From a bacterium 210917-SL.2.15 (GTDB taxonomy: Bacteria; Bacillota; Clostridia; Oscillospirales; Oscillospiraceae), in assembly GCA_020555605.1 (NCBI GenBank), contig JAJCJC010000017.1, positions 1 through 56,593 of the forward strand: a DNA stretch of 56,593 bases, given 5' to 3'. Below the pieces are notes generated by a model. It saw only the letters and a list, made by a program, of their open reading frames with translations. It had not been told where the DNA came from and searched no databases. The translations under genes and the position numbers were made by a program. Shown piece by piece: positions 8,079-16,701 of this stretch. Each line of letters starts with the position of its first letter. The stretch's first letter is position 1.

Positions 8079-8335
8079 GAGCAGTTGTCCTCCTTTGCTT
8101 CGACGAACCACTTGTCTCCTTCGTGGAAAAGAAATGACTCCTTTCCGCGAATCTGAACTGTGTAACGGATGCCTCCGCCCCCAACCTTTTTGGATGTGGC
8201 GCGGCATTTGTATAGAATCTGGTCGATTTGAAAGATTACACCGTTGTCCCACCAGATAAGGCGAGGGAGGATTGCCCCCTCCTTGTCCACATCCAGCGTA
8301 ACCGGGACGTATGCTTTTCTGTACTGTGTAGCCAT
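8075..8335 (-). CDS. Conserved hypothetical protein beside the metallopeptidase
   Basis: This 86-residue protein, taken from ATG 8335, has a beta-rich pattern (YVPVTLDVDKEGAILP, then RYTVQIRGKESFLF) and no membrane segment. I recognise it as a frequent companion of ImmA/IrrE genes in clostridial mobile elements, without a known function. It is the first gene of the minus-strand regulatory operon. AGGAG lies somewhat far (about 14 nt) from the ATG, so the start is less certain. The frame is open upstream to 8452. Confidence 0.65.
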   Translation of the reverse strand: MATQYRKAYVPVTLDVDKEGAILPRLIWWDNGVIFQIDQILYKCRATSKKVGGGGIRYTVQIRGKESFLFHEGDKWFVEAKEDNCS

Positions 8336-8450
8336 TTCTGTTTTTCTCACTCCTGTTCCCTCATACCGGTGTATGCCGGTACGGATGATCTTCGGCAGCA
8401 TAAATGCCTGTCCATTTGAACTGCTCAAAATATGTAACTTTTTCGTGTAC

Positions 8451-8514
8451 AACTACTCATGCCCCTTGACAGGATGAGCAATTCAGGATATACTATGAGT
8501 AGTTGGATTGCTCA
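8451..8514 (+). promoter_or_regulatory. Promoter with nested inverted-repeat operators
   Basis: A TTGACA -35 box (8466-8471), 17-bp spacer and TATACT -10 box (8489-8494) read toward the XRE gene. Perfect 10-bp arms AACTACTCAT (8451-8460) and ATGAGTAGTT (8495-8504) flank it. A second pair, TGAGCAAT (8475-8482) and ATTGCTCA (8507-8514), interleaves with them. The arrangement fits autorepression by the XRE protein and control of the divergent minus-strand operon. A second dyad, TACCGG/CCGGTA at 8364-8381, lies in that operon's leader. Confidence 0.8.
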
Positions 8515-8604
8515 GTCATTATTATACGCACTTCAAGTGCCTTTGTCAATAGACTTGCGCAATTTGATGTCGCAAACTTTTTGTGAACAGGAGTGATTAC
8601 CAAA

Positions 8605-9033
8605 ATGACGTTTGGAGAGAAATTCAAGGCTGAACGGGAGAAGCGGAAGCTGACCCAGCAGGAAGTAGCCGATGCACTGGGGATCAACAGGCGTATGATT
8701 ACCCGGTACGAGAACGGCATTTCCTTTCCCCGTACCAAGGACGCTTACAGAAAAATCGCGGAATACTTCAAGGTGGATGTGAACTATCTGCTGACCGAGG
8801 ACGAAGAGTTTGTGGTTCAGGCATCCGAGCAGTACGGCTCCCGTGGCATGAAACAGGCAAAGGACCTGATTGAAGGGATGTCCGGTTTGTTTGCGGGCGG
8901 TACGCTGTCCGAGCAGGACAAGGATGCGGTGATGAAGGCGTTGCAGGATATATATTGGGAATCCAAAGCCCGGAATGTTGAGAAATACACGCCGAAGAAA
9001 TACAAGAAGACCGGTACGGACGCAGAGGAATAA
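8605..9033 (+). CDS. XRE-family transcriptional repressor (ImmR-like)
   Basis: The 142-residue protein has a classic XRE helix-turn-helix at residues 1-60 (FKAEREKRKLTQQEVADALG and the recognition helix NRRMITRYENG). The C-terminal half is charged and ends in a lysine-rich stretch. The ATG at 8605 is chosen over a GTG at 8593 because AGGAG (8588-8592) sits directly against the GTG but 12 nt before the ATG. It is driven by the operator-flanked promoter at 8451-8514 and followed by an ImmA/IrrE-family gene, the usual repressor/antirepressor arrangement of Firmicute ICEs. Confidence 0.88.
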   Translation: MTFGEKFKAEREKRKLTQQEVADALGINRRMITRYENGISFPRTKDAYRKIAEYFKVDVNYLLTEDEEFVVQASEQYGSRGMKQAKDLIEGMSGLFAGGTLSEQDKDAVMKALQDIYWESKARNVEKYTPKKYKKTGTDAEE

Positions 9034-9101
9034 CTGTCTACGTCTCGGTTTCTTGACGGATTTACTTTGACTGTTTTCAACATGAAAGGGGTGAAGGTCC
9101 C

Positions 9102-9638
9102 GTGATAATTCGCTCCGAGGAAATATACAAAAAGGCGAACAGTATTGTCAAAAGCTGTGGAACAAGAGATACCTTGAAGATTGCCCGTGAGCTGGGCATT
9201 CATCTCCATTTTCTTGACAATCTGAACGATCTGCTCGGAATGTACACCTACCGCCATAAAGAGCGGCATATTCTTCTGAACTCCAACATGGAGTATCTGA
9301 TCATGCAAATGGTTTGCGGTCACGAGATCGGGCATGATACCTTTCACCGTGATCTTGCCAAAGGAAACGAACCGCTCCCAGAGTTCGTGCTGTTCGATAT
9401 GCGCACAAAACACGAATATGAGGCGAATGCGTTTGCCTCACACCTGATCATTGACGATGATGAGCTGATTGACCTGATGAAGCAGGACTACGATGTGGTG
9501 CAGCTCTCGGCTGCAATGGGAACAAACATTAACCTGATGCTGATCAAGCTCAACGAACTGAACCGCATGGGCTGGCAGCTCAACTTGCCTTATGTACCGC
9601 ACTCTGACTTCCTGAAAAATGTCAGACCGGAGGGGTGA
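9102..9638 (+). CDS. ImmA/IrrE-family metallopeptidase
   Basis: The 178-residue protein has a zinc-peptidase motif HEIGH in MVCGHEIGHDTFH, with a downstream glutamate in KHEYEANAFASHLI as the likely third ligand region. Family members cleave XRE repressors to induce ICE genes. The start is GTG, with AAGGGGTG 8 nt upstream. It follows the XRE gene by 68 bp, so it is the best candidate for the protease acting on that repressor. It is distinct in sequence from the second ImmA/IrrE-like protein encoded at 7350-8078. Confidence 0.88.
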   Translation: MIIRSEEIYKKANSIVKSCGTRDTLKIARELGIHLHFLDNLNDLLGMYTYRHKERHILLNSNMEYLIMQMVCGHEIGHDTFHRDLAKGNEPLPEFVLFDMRTKHEYEANAFASHLIIDDDELIDLMKQDYDVVQLSAAMGTNINLMLIKLNELNRMGWQLNLPYVPHSDFLKNVRPEG

Positions 9639-9662
9639 ATGAGGATGAAGGATAGTAATTAG

Positions 9663-10487
9663 ATGAACAACGACGACTATAAAGAAGCCCTTTTCTATGC
9701 CGCTTCCATCTTTAACGAACGCTTGGGGGCAGAGTTCAGTGAGGACAACCTTGTACTGCGCTGCTTTCAGACGGAAAACCAGCAGGAAGTCTTTGAGCAG
9801 TTCTGCAAGCAGTATTTCCCTGACCGGCTGGAAGACCGCTATACAGAGGACGGCTATTTTGACTTTCACGCCTCTGCCTTCATCGGCAAAGAAGACGGCG
9901 TTGACGGAATCCTGCTGCGGACAGACATAGCGCGTCATCCGGCAGTGTTAAAACACATTCTTCTGCATGAGCTGGCGCATATCTTCTGCATCCGCAACGA
10001 GCTTGACGGAGATAACTTCTATGAGCAATACTGTATGGACGATACCATCAGCCACGAAGAGGACGGAATCATTAACGCCGGATATGCGATCTGGCGAGAA
10101 CTCGCTGCGGAGCTAATTGCATTTGAGATGGATGACAACTGTGATATGATTCCGCTCCGACGCAAGAAAGACCTTCTCAGCTATTACGAAGGAGAACTCC
10201 TGACCGGCAACGGAAAAATGGGTGTCAGCATGATTCTCTGCGAGGCAATGACCAGTGCTGAGGGCGAAGCGTCCATGACATGGGACGCTGCCAAAAGCAA
10301 GTTTGCACGGTTCAAGCCCTTTGATGATCCGTTGTACATGGACTTGCTGGGCTTGGTTTTTACACACGTTAGGGAATGCTTTATCGAGATTGACCGCGAC
10401 TTTATTTATGAAATTGGAGTGTTGTATCTAAGCATTGCCGCGCAAGCGATGATTGCGTCCCTAAAGAACAGATTTCAGGAAGAATAG
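9663..10487 (+). CDS. Putative zinc metallopeptidase-like protein (HELAH)
   Basis: The 274-residue soluble protein has a zinc-binding motif HELAH in ILLHELAHIFC (about residue 105) and an acidic residue-rich region after it (RELAAELIAFE), a layout like ImmA/IrrE peptidases but with a longer C-terminal helical part. The exact family is not recognised. It sits directly behind the ImmA/IrrE gene, so a regulatory protease role is plausible, though it could serve an unrelated cargo function with the next genes. Confidence 0.65.
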   Translation: MNNDDYKEALFYAASIFNERLGAEFSEDNLVLRCFQTENQQEVFEQFCKQYFPDRLEDRYTEDGYFDFHASAFIGKEDGVDGILLRTDIARHPAVLKHILLHELAHIFCIRNELDGDNFYEQYCMDDTISHEEDGIINAGYAIWRELAAELIAFEMDDNCDMIPLRRKKDLLSYYEGELLTGNGKMGVSMILCEAMTSAEGEASMTWDAAKSKFARFKPFDDPLYMDLLGLVFTHVRECFIEIDRDFIYEIGVLYLSIAAQAMIASLKNRFQEE

Positions 10488-10520
10488 GCAAACCGATAGA
10501 GAGAAAGGACGGGCAATGAT

Positions 10521-10829
10521 ATGAAATACAAGCTGTTTCGCTCCCCCGGTGATCTGGACAAGGCAGTCCGGAAGCACGAACTGGTTGCCGTGGAAACCGG
10601 CAAGAGCATTGATGATGTGGCGGACGCGCTTATCCGTGCCGTTCGAGACGATCTCGCGGAAATGCCGGAGTATGCGCACTGCGAGACTGCCGCCTATGCA
10701 CCGGAGCCGATCAAGTCGTTTCGCCGGGTGAGGCGTTACCGGTATGAGATGATGGGTATTGTCTACCCGAAGTACGCCGAAGAGAACGTCCTGATTGACT
10801 ACGGAATTATTGAGGAAGAAGAGTCGTGA
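10521..10829 (+). CDS. Hypothetical protein
   Basis: The 102-residue protein is charged and has no membrane segment or recognisable motif. The C-terminal part ([29 protein letters not shown]) looks like a small alpha/beta fold. It overlaps the SEC-C gene by 4 bp (GTGA), so the two are translationally coupled and probably act together. Confidence 0.6.
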   Translation: MKYKLFRSPGDLDKAVRKHELVAVETGKSIDDVADALIRAVRDDLAEMPEYAHCETAAYAPEPIKSFRRVRRYRYEMMGIVYPKYAEENVLIDYGIIEEEES

Positions 10830-11815
10830 GCAAGGAACAGTACATTGAGTTTCCGGAGGAATACACACGCCGGGAGCTGAACGCCCGGTATCGGGAAATC
10901 CCGCTGAAGGACACGACCTCGCGCCTTCTGCGCAAATATTTCAATGCAATGGCAAATCTCTACGGTATCATCCCGCTGCACAAGGCAAAGGAGATTGTCT
11001 TCTCCCTCAGCCCGAAGCTGGTAACGGAAGATGAATTTCTTGCCTTTGCAGAGATCGCCCGTCATGAGTGCGAGGGCTACTACATTCTGGGCGGAGATGA
11101 GCTTTACACAGATGTCAAGCATACAAAGCCCCTTGACCGTGAGATCATTGATGTCACACTGATTGGGGAGTCCATTGACCTTTTCATGGAGACGAAGCGC
11201 AGCCAACAGAAAAAGCCTTACTATGTGCCTGACAAGAAGCACCTGCTGGAATACGATGATCCCTTCTACTGCGAGGACACTCCGGAAAAGGCTGCGCTCC
11301 GCCGTTTCATGGAAGAACGGGTTGGTCTGAGCGGTGACAAACTGGAAGACGCCTTTGACGATCTTCTCTACGGCGTCCGGTCTGTTTCGAGCAGTGTGGA
11401 GGGCGTTCTAAGTCACTTCGATAAAAGGAACATCCGCTTCCGGTCTGATCGGGACATGAATCGGTTTGTTGAACTTTACAGCAAATTCAGCAATACGACG
11501 CGGATGCCCTGCAACCGTGGCTACACACCGGATGAAATGATGCAGATGACGCCACCGGAGGAACGCTTCAAGTCGCTCTCTCTTGGTCCGAACATCCGAA
11601 AATCCCTCCAAACCGGCGAAATGGACATTGAGGACTTCCGCAAGCAGATCCTCACAATGGAGCTGCCCAGCGAGGCAATGTGCTTTGACCTTCTGAAACA
11701 GCTTGCAGACATCAAGCCCTCCGCTCCCCAGCCGGAGAAGCAGAAGAAGGTCGGGCGCAACGATCCCTGTCCGTGCGGCAGCGGGAAGAAATACAAGAGG
11801 TGCTGCGGAAAATGA
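10826..11815 (+). CDS. SEC-C motif protein
   Basis: The 329-residue protein ends in a SEC-C zinc motif, [13 protein letters not shown] (about residues 315-328), the module found at the end of SecA and in many proteins that bind ribosomes, nucleic acid or partners. The first 300 residues are helical and of unknown family. It starts with GTG overlapping the previous stop and itself overlaps the UPF0158 gene by 4 bp. Its role in the cargo is unknown. Confidence 0.75.
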   Translation: MSKEQYIEFPEEYTRRELNARYREIPLKDTTSRLLRKYFNAMANLYGIIPLHKAKEIVFSLSPKLVTEDEFLAFAEIARHECEGYYILGGDELYTDVKHTKPLDREIIDVTLIGESIDLFMETKRSQQKKPYYVPDKKHLLEYDDPFYCEDTPEKAALRRFMEERVGLSGDKLEDAFDDLLYGVRSVSSSVEGVLSHFDKRNIRFRSDRDMNRFVELYSKFSNTTRMPCNRGYTPDEMMQMTPPEERFKSLSLGPNIRKSLQTGEMDIEDFRKQILTMELPSEAMCFDLLKQLADIKPSAPQPEKQKKVGRNDPCPCGSGKKYKRCCGK

Positions 11816-12237
11816 CGATCCCATTAAAACAGGTCATTCAGGCAATCGAGGAAGCAAATGAAGTCTTCACGAGCTTCTGGGACGCAAAGATCGGGAAGAC
11901 CGTTTATCTTGCCGATCCAGTGATGACTGATATGACGGAGGAAGACAAAGCTCTTGCTGCTGAAATGGAAAATACGCCGGAGAGGTTTCTTCGCTTTCCG
12001 ACCAAGTATGAGATTCATCAATACCGCATCATGGAGGATTTCATTGATCAGATCTCTCCCGGAAAGGCGCAGGAGGAACTTGCCTATGCTATCCGGGGAA
12101 AAGGCGCGTTCCGCCGATTCAAACAGTCTGTGCGCTATCACGGGCTGGAACAGCACTGGTATGACTATTTAGCGGAGGCGTACCGGGAGCTTGCGATCCG
12201 CTGGTGCGCAGAGGAAGGCTTGGAGTACACTGAATGA
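11812..12237 (+). CDS. UPF0158 family protein
   Basis: The 141-residue protein from ATG 11812 shows the UPF0158 pattern: an N-terminal acidic half, [17 protein letters not shown], the conserved [11 protein letters not shown] segment, and a C-terminal [14 protein letters not shown]. The family has no established function. The ATG overlaps the SEC-C stop (ATGA), and the gene overlaps the next by 4 bp, so it is part of one tightly coupled set. Confidence 0.8.
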   Translation: MTIPLKQVIQAIEEANEVFTSFWDAKIGKTVYLADPVMTDMTEEDKALAAEMENTPERFLRFPTKYEIHQYRIMEDFIDQISPGKAQEELAYAIRGKGAFRRFKQSVRYHGLEQHWYDYLAEAYRELAIRWCAEEGLEYTE

Positions 12238-12929
12238 AAGAGAAAGAGAACGAGAAAAAGACATTGCTGCGGAGCAGTGATGATCTGATTGCCGCCGTCG
12301 AGCAATACGGCTTTCTGCCCTTCTTTCGGAACGAGATTCACGGCTTCTCCATCAAGGAACTTTGCCCACCTGAGTTATGGTTTGCGGATGATGTAGATGG
12401 TCCGTGGGAATGGAAAGGACCGGCTGCGCGGAGCGGCAAATGTCTCTACGGCAAGCTTTTCAACAAGAAGGCTGGCTTTGTGAGCCGAGAGTGGATACCG
12501 GACTTCGCAAACTTCCGGCGTGACGGCTATGACTTTGACGCCCGTTGGGATGACGGCTTGGCGTCCTACAAGGACAAGGAGATTTACGAAGCCATAGCCG
12601 GTGAAGGCAGGATGCTTTCCAAACGGCTGAAAGAGGCTCTGAACTACCACAAGGGCGGCAACACCGGCTTTGAGACGTGTATCACAAGACTGCAAATGCA
12701 GAGCTATGTCTGCATTGCGGATTTCGTCTATATGCAGGACAGGTACGGAAGACCTTATGGCTGGGGTGTAGCAGAATATGCGACGCCGGAAGAGCTTTTC
12801 GGGTACGACTTTATCACATCCGCCTATCAGCGAGACCCGCAGGAATCCAAAGAGCGCATTCTAAAACATCTGCAATCACGTCTGCCTAACGCGACCGAAA
12901 TGCAGCTTGAGAAAATCATAAAGGGGTAA
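12234..12929 (+). CDS. Conserved protein, possibly AlkZ/YcaQ-related
   Basis: The 231-residue soluble protein has recognisable conserved blocks: GFLPFFRNEIHGFS, PWEWKGPA, and YDFDARWDDGLAS. I recall related proteins being labelled as AlkZ (YcaQ) DNA-glycosylase-related, a winged-helix group that unhooks interstrand crosslinks, but the catalytic residues could not be checked here. It lies in the run 10521-13668 of coupled cargo genes. Treat the family link as tentative. Confidence 0.6.
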   Translation: MKEKENEKKTLLRSSDDLIAAVEQYGFLPFFRNEIHGFSIKELCPPELWFADDVDGPWEWKGPAARSGKCLYGKLFNKKAGFVSREWIPDFANFRRDGYDFDARWDDGLASYKDKEIYEAIAGEGRMLSKRLKEALNYHKGGNTGFETCITRLQMQSYVCIADFVYMQDRYGRPYGWGVAEYATPEELFGYDFITSAYQRDPQESKERILKHLQSRLPNATEMQLEKIIKG

Positions 12930-12933
12930 CGCA

Positions 12934-13668
12934 ATGGACGATATTATCTTTGAGAAGGATTACCGGGAAACCGAGTCTGCCGAATACGATAAATGGTGCG
13001 ATGAGGTGTTTGACCGCGCAGTTAATTGTGGTATGCTGAAAGCGTACTCCGAAGCAATGGACAAGATACCAAAGATCATTGTACCGGAGGACAAGAAGAA
13101 CTACGAGTATCTTCTGGAACGCTGTGATGCGTTTGTCAAGCAACACCGCGGGTATATCAAGGGAATCGTGGACTATCATCGTTGGCACGCGGAAATCAAT
13201 ATGTTTCTTCCGTTTGCGGAGTTCGATGACTCAGAAGACCTTGCATTTTTGAAAGAAATTGCAGAAAAATCGCAAACCGTCTGCTTCTCCCCGGAGGAAG
13301 AAGGTGGCATCCGCGTTCATATTTTTATCAACTACTTTGAAGAATTGATGTCAGCCGAGCACAAGTCATACATCGAATACGATGCTATTATGCAGGACAA
13401 GAAACTATCTGAGCTACTTGGCATACCGGAGCTTTCTGACGAGGAAAAAGAACTCGCTCTGAAAATGAAGGGCATACTTGACCGCATTGATGAGGAAACA
13501 AGGATTGACCGTGCCACGGCTTTTCGAGCCGTACTTGATAAGATGGCAAAAGAGCCGGAAGAAAACTGGTCGCTTCACTATATGGCAACATTGCTGGAAG
13601 CGCTGCTATACTTCATGCTGAATGAAGGAAATGAAAAGATTGATGAGGAAGAACACAATGAGCAATAA
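12934..13668 (+). CDS. Hypothetical protein
   Basis: The 244-residue acidic protein is predicted helical, with no membrane segment and no motif I recognise. It contains one tryptophan-histidine cluster (DYHRWHAEINMF). It starts 5 bp after the previous gene and its last 11 bases overlap the flavodoxin gene. The position suggests it is part of the same transcript. Confidence 0.55.
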   Translation: MDDIIFEKDYRETESAEYDKWCDEVFDRAVNCGMLKAYSEAMDKIPKIIVPEDKKNYEYLLERCDAFVKQHRGYIKGIVDYHRWHAEINMFLPFAEFDDSEDLAFLKEIAEKSQTVCFSPEEEGGIRVHIFINYFEELMSAEHKSYIEYDAIMQDKKLSELLGIPELSDEEKELALKMKGILDRIDEETRIDRATAFRAVLDKMAKEPEENWSLHYMATLLEALLYFMLNEGNEKIDEEEHNEQ

Positions 13669-14137
13669 ACTTGTAGCATATTTTTCTGCGTCCGGCGTGA
13701 CCGCGAAGGTAGCTGAGACGCTGGCAGAGGCAATCGGCGCGGACATCTTTGAGATTGAGCCGAAGGTGCCTTACACGGAAGCTGATCTGAACTGGATGGA
13801 CAAGAAAGCCCGCAGCACGATTGAGATGAACGATCCTGCCTCCCGTCCTGAGATTGCCGTGAAGCGGGACAACATGAAGGACTACGACACAATCTTTGTG
13901 GGTTTTCCGATCTGGTGGTACGTTGCGCCGACGATTATCAATACGTTCCTTGAGAGCTATGACCTGACCGGCAAGACGATCATCCCGTTTGCAACCTCTG
14001 GCGGAAGCGGCATTGGCAAGACGAACGAGCGCCTTGCGCCGAGCTGCAAAGGCGCAAAGCTGATGGACGGCAAGGTCTTCAAGAGCAGCGTCGGGCATCA
14101 GGAGCTTGCGGCGTGGGTTGAAGGACTTGGACTTTAA
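13658..14137 (+). CDS. Flavodoxin family protein
   Basis: The 159-residue protein has the flavodoxin-like fold: an N-terminal FMN phosphate-binding loop (YFSASGVTAKVAETLAEAIG, residues 6-25), the PIWWYVAP segment in the middle and the ATSGGSGIG loop toward the end. These proteins carry electrons or reduce quinones. ATG 13658 is chosen because the flavin loop starts there and GAGGA precedes it; the frame stays open 36 bp upstream. It may be metabolic cargo. It is the last GC-balanced gene before an AT-rich islet. Confidence 0.85.
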   Translation: MSNKLVAYFSASGVTAKVAETLAEAIGADIFEIEPKVPYTEADLNWMDKKARSTIEMNDPASRPEIAVKRDNMKDYDTIFVGFPIWWYVAPTIINTFLESYDLTGKTIIPFATSGGSGIGKTNERLAPSCKGAKLMDGKVFKSSVGHQELAAWVEGLGL

Positions 14138-14171
14138 GGGGCAGACAAATCGGGAGTTGTGGAGGTGCTTT

Positions 14172-14591
14172 ATGAACGAGAGAGAAAAAATTATCCGATT
14201 ATGGTTTGATATGTGGATTAAGAAAGCAGATTTAGGAATTGACAATATTTTTACAGATGATGTTGTATATACTGAGAGTTGGAGTCCTAAATATGAAAAC
14301 CGCAAAACGGTAAAGCACTGGTTTGACGAATGGAATACACGTGGAAGTGTTCTTGTCTGGGAGATTAAGCAATTTTTTCATCAAGGCAATCAAACAATCG
14401 TGGAGTGGTATTTTAAAGACAAAATGAATAATGGAAATGTTGAAGAATTTGACGGAATATCTTTAATTGTATGGACACAGGATAACAAAATAAAATCATT
14501 AAAAGAGTTTGGTTGCAATCTTCATAATTACAATCCATATCGAGATAGTGATATTCCCGTATTTCGAGAAGAAAAAGCAAATTGGTTTTGA
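14172..14591 (+). CDS. NTF2/SnoaL-like protein
   Basis: The 139-residue protein resembles the NTF2-like/SnoaL fold, a small cone-shaped ligand-binding domain: helices at residues 3-30 are followed by beta strands (VLVWEIKQFF, TIVEWYF, GISLIVW). GGAGGTG lies 5 nt before the ATG. The DNA here is clearly richer in A and T than the preceding cargo, as are the genes up to about 16430. The substrate is unknown. Confidence 0.7.
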   Translation: MNEREKIIRLWFDMWIKKADLGIDNIFTDDVVYTESWSPKYENRKTVKHWFDEWNTRGSVLVWEIKQFFHQGNQTIVEWYFKDKMNNGNVEEFDGISLIVWTQDNKIKSLKEFGCNLHNYNPYRDSDIPVFREEKANWF

Positions 14592-14653
14592 GAGGACTAT
14601 AAATTCCAGTTTGTTTGTGCATTGATGGTTATCTTGAGCTTAGGAGGCGTTTA

Positions 14654-15256
14654 ATGAAAACTGTTTTTTTACATGGGTTGGGACAAACTGCACAGGACTG
14701 GAAAGAAGTAGTCCAACAACTATCAATTTCTGATGTCGATTGCCCAGAACTTTTTTCTTCAACAGAAGATGAAATATCCTATTCGCAGATTTTGGGTGAT
14801 TTAGAACAGCGGTATTCAGAAGTAAAAGAGCCGCTTCGTATCTGCGGTCTTTCGTTAGGTGCGCTTCTTGCGATTGATTTTGCTATTCGACATGAGGAAA
14901 AAGTGGATTCGCTGGTTTTGATTGGCGCACAATATAAAGTTCCAAGTTTACTGATAGATTTTCAAAATCTTATCTTCCGTTGTATGCCAAACAAGGTTTT
15001 TGAAAGTATGGGACTATCAAAAAGCAGCACCATAAAATTGGCTCACTCTATGCGGTCATTGGATTTTACTTTGCAATTAAATAATATTCGTTGTCCAGTA
15101 ACAATTTTGTGTGGCAAAAAGGATACTGCCAATCTAAAGGCTTCTAAAAGGCTAAAAGAATTGCTACCCCAAGCTACTTTGCACATCGTTCCAAATGCAG
15201 GACATGAACTCAATAAATATGCACCAAACACGATTGCAGAGATATTAAATCAGTAA
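14654..15256 (+). CDS. Alpha/beta hydrolase
   Basis: The 200-residue protein has the alpha/beta-hydrolase layout: an HGLG oxyanion-loop motif at residues 6-9, the nucleophile elbow GLSLGA (near residue 69-74) with serine as nucleophile, a late aspartate in GKKDTA, and the catalytic histidine in NAGHEL. GGAGG is 6 nt before the ATG. It lies in the AT-rich islet. The substrate cannot be told. Confidence 0.85.
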   Translation: MKTVFLHGLGQTAQDWKEVVQQLSISDVDCPELFSSTEDEISYSQILGDLEQRYSEVKEPLRICGLSLGALLAIDFAIRHEEKVDSLVLIGAQYKVPSLLIDFQNLIFRCMPNKVFESMGLSKSSTIKLAHSMRSLDFTLQLNNIRCPVTILCGKKDTANLKASKRLKELLPQATLHIVPNAGHELNKYAPNTIAEILNQ

Positions 15257-15461
15257 ATTTATTGTGCAAAAAATATAGTAAGATAAATTGTCTGACAGGT
15301 AAGCGATCTCTCTCACTTTCATCACAACATCCCACTGTCCTTAGAGAGATGGACGAAGTACAATGTAAGCAACAATCGGAATTGACCGAGTTCTTTGAGT
15401 GAGATACACTTCTTGGACGAAGGGAAGGAAGAAGAAAAAAGTACTTTAGAGGTATTATGGA

Positions 15462-15989
15462 ATGAGTAATAAATTGGTTAAGCACCAAGAATCAAAAGAA
15501 ATATTAACTGGAAATCAAAAGAAAATTTTGTTTTGGATTTGTTTCATTATTTTAAGTATAGCGTTCATTACAGTCTGGATAAATATACTTTTGACATCTA
15601 AAGCATTTAATACACAAATGGAAGAGATGGTACTGGGAGAAGATTACTATATAGAGGATATTGTGATTACAGGTAAAAGGGTTGAAGATGCTTCGGCTGA
15701 TACGATATCTCAGAATTATTTCTTCTACTACAACAATGGAAAAGTGAATGATTATCACAAGCGAATGCAAGTACCGGGATTTGTATATTCGGAATATAAT
15801 GTAGGAGATTCCATAGCTGCATATACCACAGACCATGTTAGTTATTCTTATTACAAGTATGGGATTCTTCCGGATACAGAGTATACAAACAATGAATTAA
15901 TGAAAGTGGCTGGCGTATTGCTTGGAATTGGAATATTTTTATTGGCTTTGTTTGGGGTATTAAGTAAGAAAATGAATTACAAGAAGTAA
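15462..15989 (+). CDS. Two-helix membrane protein, unknown
   Basis: The 175-residue protein has an N-terminal membrane segment (ILFWICFIILSIAFITVWI, about residues 22-40) and a second near the C-terminus (VAGVLLGIGIFLLALFGVL), with a tyrosine-rich loop between them that would lie outside the cell if the N-terminus is inside. The family is not recognised. The 205-bp gap before it (15257-15461) shows no gene or clear promoter. It lies in the AT-rich islet. Confidence 0.6.
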   Translation: MSNKLVKHQESKEILTGNQKKILFWICFIILSIAFITVWINILLTSKAFNTQMEEMVLGEDYYIEDIVITGKRVEDASADTISQNYFFYYNNGKVNDYHKRMQVPGFVYSEYNVGDSIAAYTTDHVSYSYYKYGILPDTEYTNNELMKVAGVLLGIGIFLLALFGVLSKKMNYKK

Positions 15990-16054
15990 CCAACTTCCCG
16001 TTTATTGGGAAGTCGCAGAGAATGAAAAATCGAAAGTTTTAAAGGAGAAATACT

Positions 16055-16432
16055 ATGGGATTATTTGGTAAAAGCAAAAAAGAACGAGAAAAAGAATACA
16101 TGAACAAATTAGATGTTCCGTCGTGTTTAAAAGAAAATTTTGAATTGATTATTGATGATGCATTTACAATTATGGGGATTGGAACAGTTGCCACAGGAAA
16201 CATATTAATAGGGATGTGCAGAGAAGGGGAAAATGCGTGTATTTATAAAGCAAATGGAGATATCTTAGAATCCAGAATTACTACTGTCGATGTACATACA
16301 AAAGAACGAAAAGCAAATGGTTGTGGATATAAAACAGAGCATGTTGGACTTGGGTTACGAGGAATTTCCAAGGAACAATTAGAAAAAGGCGATAAAGTAA
16401 TTGTAAAAAATGCCAATATGTATGGAATGTAA
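16055..16432 (+). CDS. EF-Tu domain-2-like beta-barrel protein
   Basis: The 125-residue protein has a basic N-terminus and then a beta-barrel pattern (DDAFTIMGIGTVATGNILIG, then VGLGLRGISKEQLEKGDKV) strongly recalling domain 2 of translation GTPases such as EF-Tu, without any GTPase domain. Small free-standing versions are known in Firmicutes with no clear role. AAGGAG precedes the ATG by 7 nt. It is the last gene of the AT-rich islet. Confidence 0.75.
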   Translation: MGLFGKSKKEREKEYMNKLDVPSCLKENFELIIDDAFTIMGIGTVATGNILIGMCREGENACIYKANGDILESRITTVDVHTKERKANGCGYKTEHVGLGLRGISKEQLEKGDKVIVKNANMYGM

Positions 16433-16471
16433 TTACAAATTCCAGTTTAACGAACAGGAGATGATGAACGC

Positions 16472-16681
16472 ATGAAAATCCTACATGAACTTTCTTGGCT
16501 ATGGGAAACGCTGGGCATTGCGCTTTTGGCGGCGGCTATCTGCATAGCTTGCGCCGCGCTGATCTGCAAGGCAGCGAAGAAGAAACTCAGCAAAAAGGTA
16601 TTGGCTGTCATAGGGGCTGCGGCATTTGTAGGGGCAATTCTGGCGATCATTCTGATCGCCCGGACACCGATGCCGCTTTGA
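16472..16681 (+). CDS. Small two-helix membrane protein
   Basis: The 69-residue protein has two hydrophobic segments (about residues 15-34 and 44-62) separated by a lysine-rich turn (KAAKKKLSKK). The family is not recognised. ACAGGAG lies about 10 nt before the ATG. Base composition returns to the GC-balanced type here. Confidence 0.55.
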   Translation: MKILHELSWLWETLGIALLAAAICIACAALICKAAKKKLSKKVLAVIGAAAFVGAILAIILIARTPMPL

Positions 16682-16701
16682 CAGAATAGGAGAAACTGAC
16701 A

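Noticed and set aside
8593..8604. GTG at 8593 as the start of the XRE repressor
   Set aside because: The AGGAG ribosome site abuts it with no spacing; ATG 8605 fits the XRE family start.
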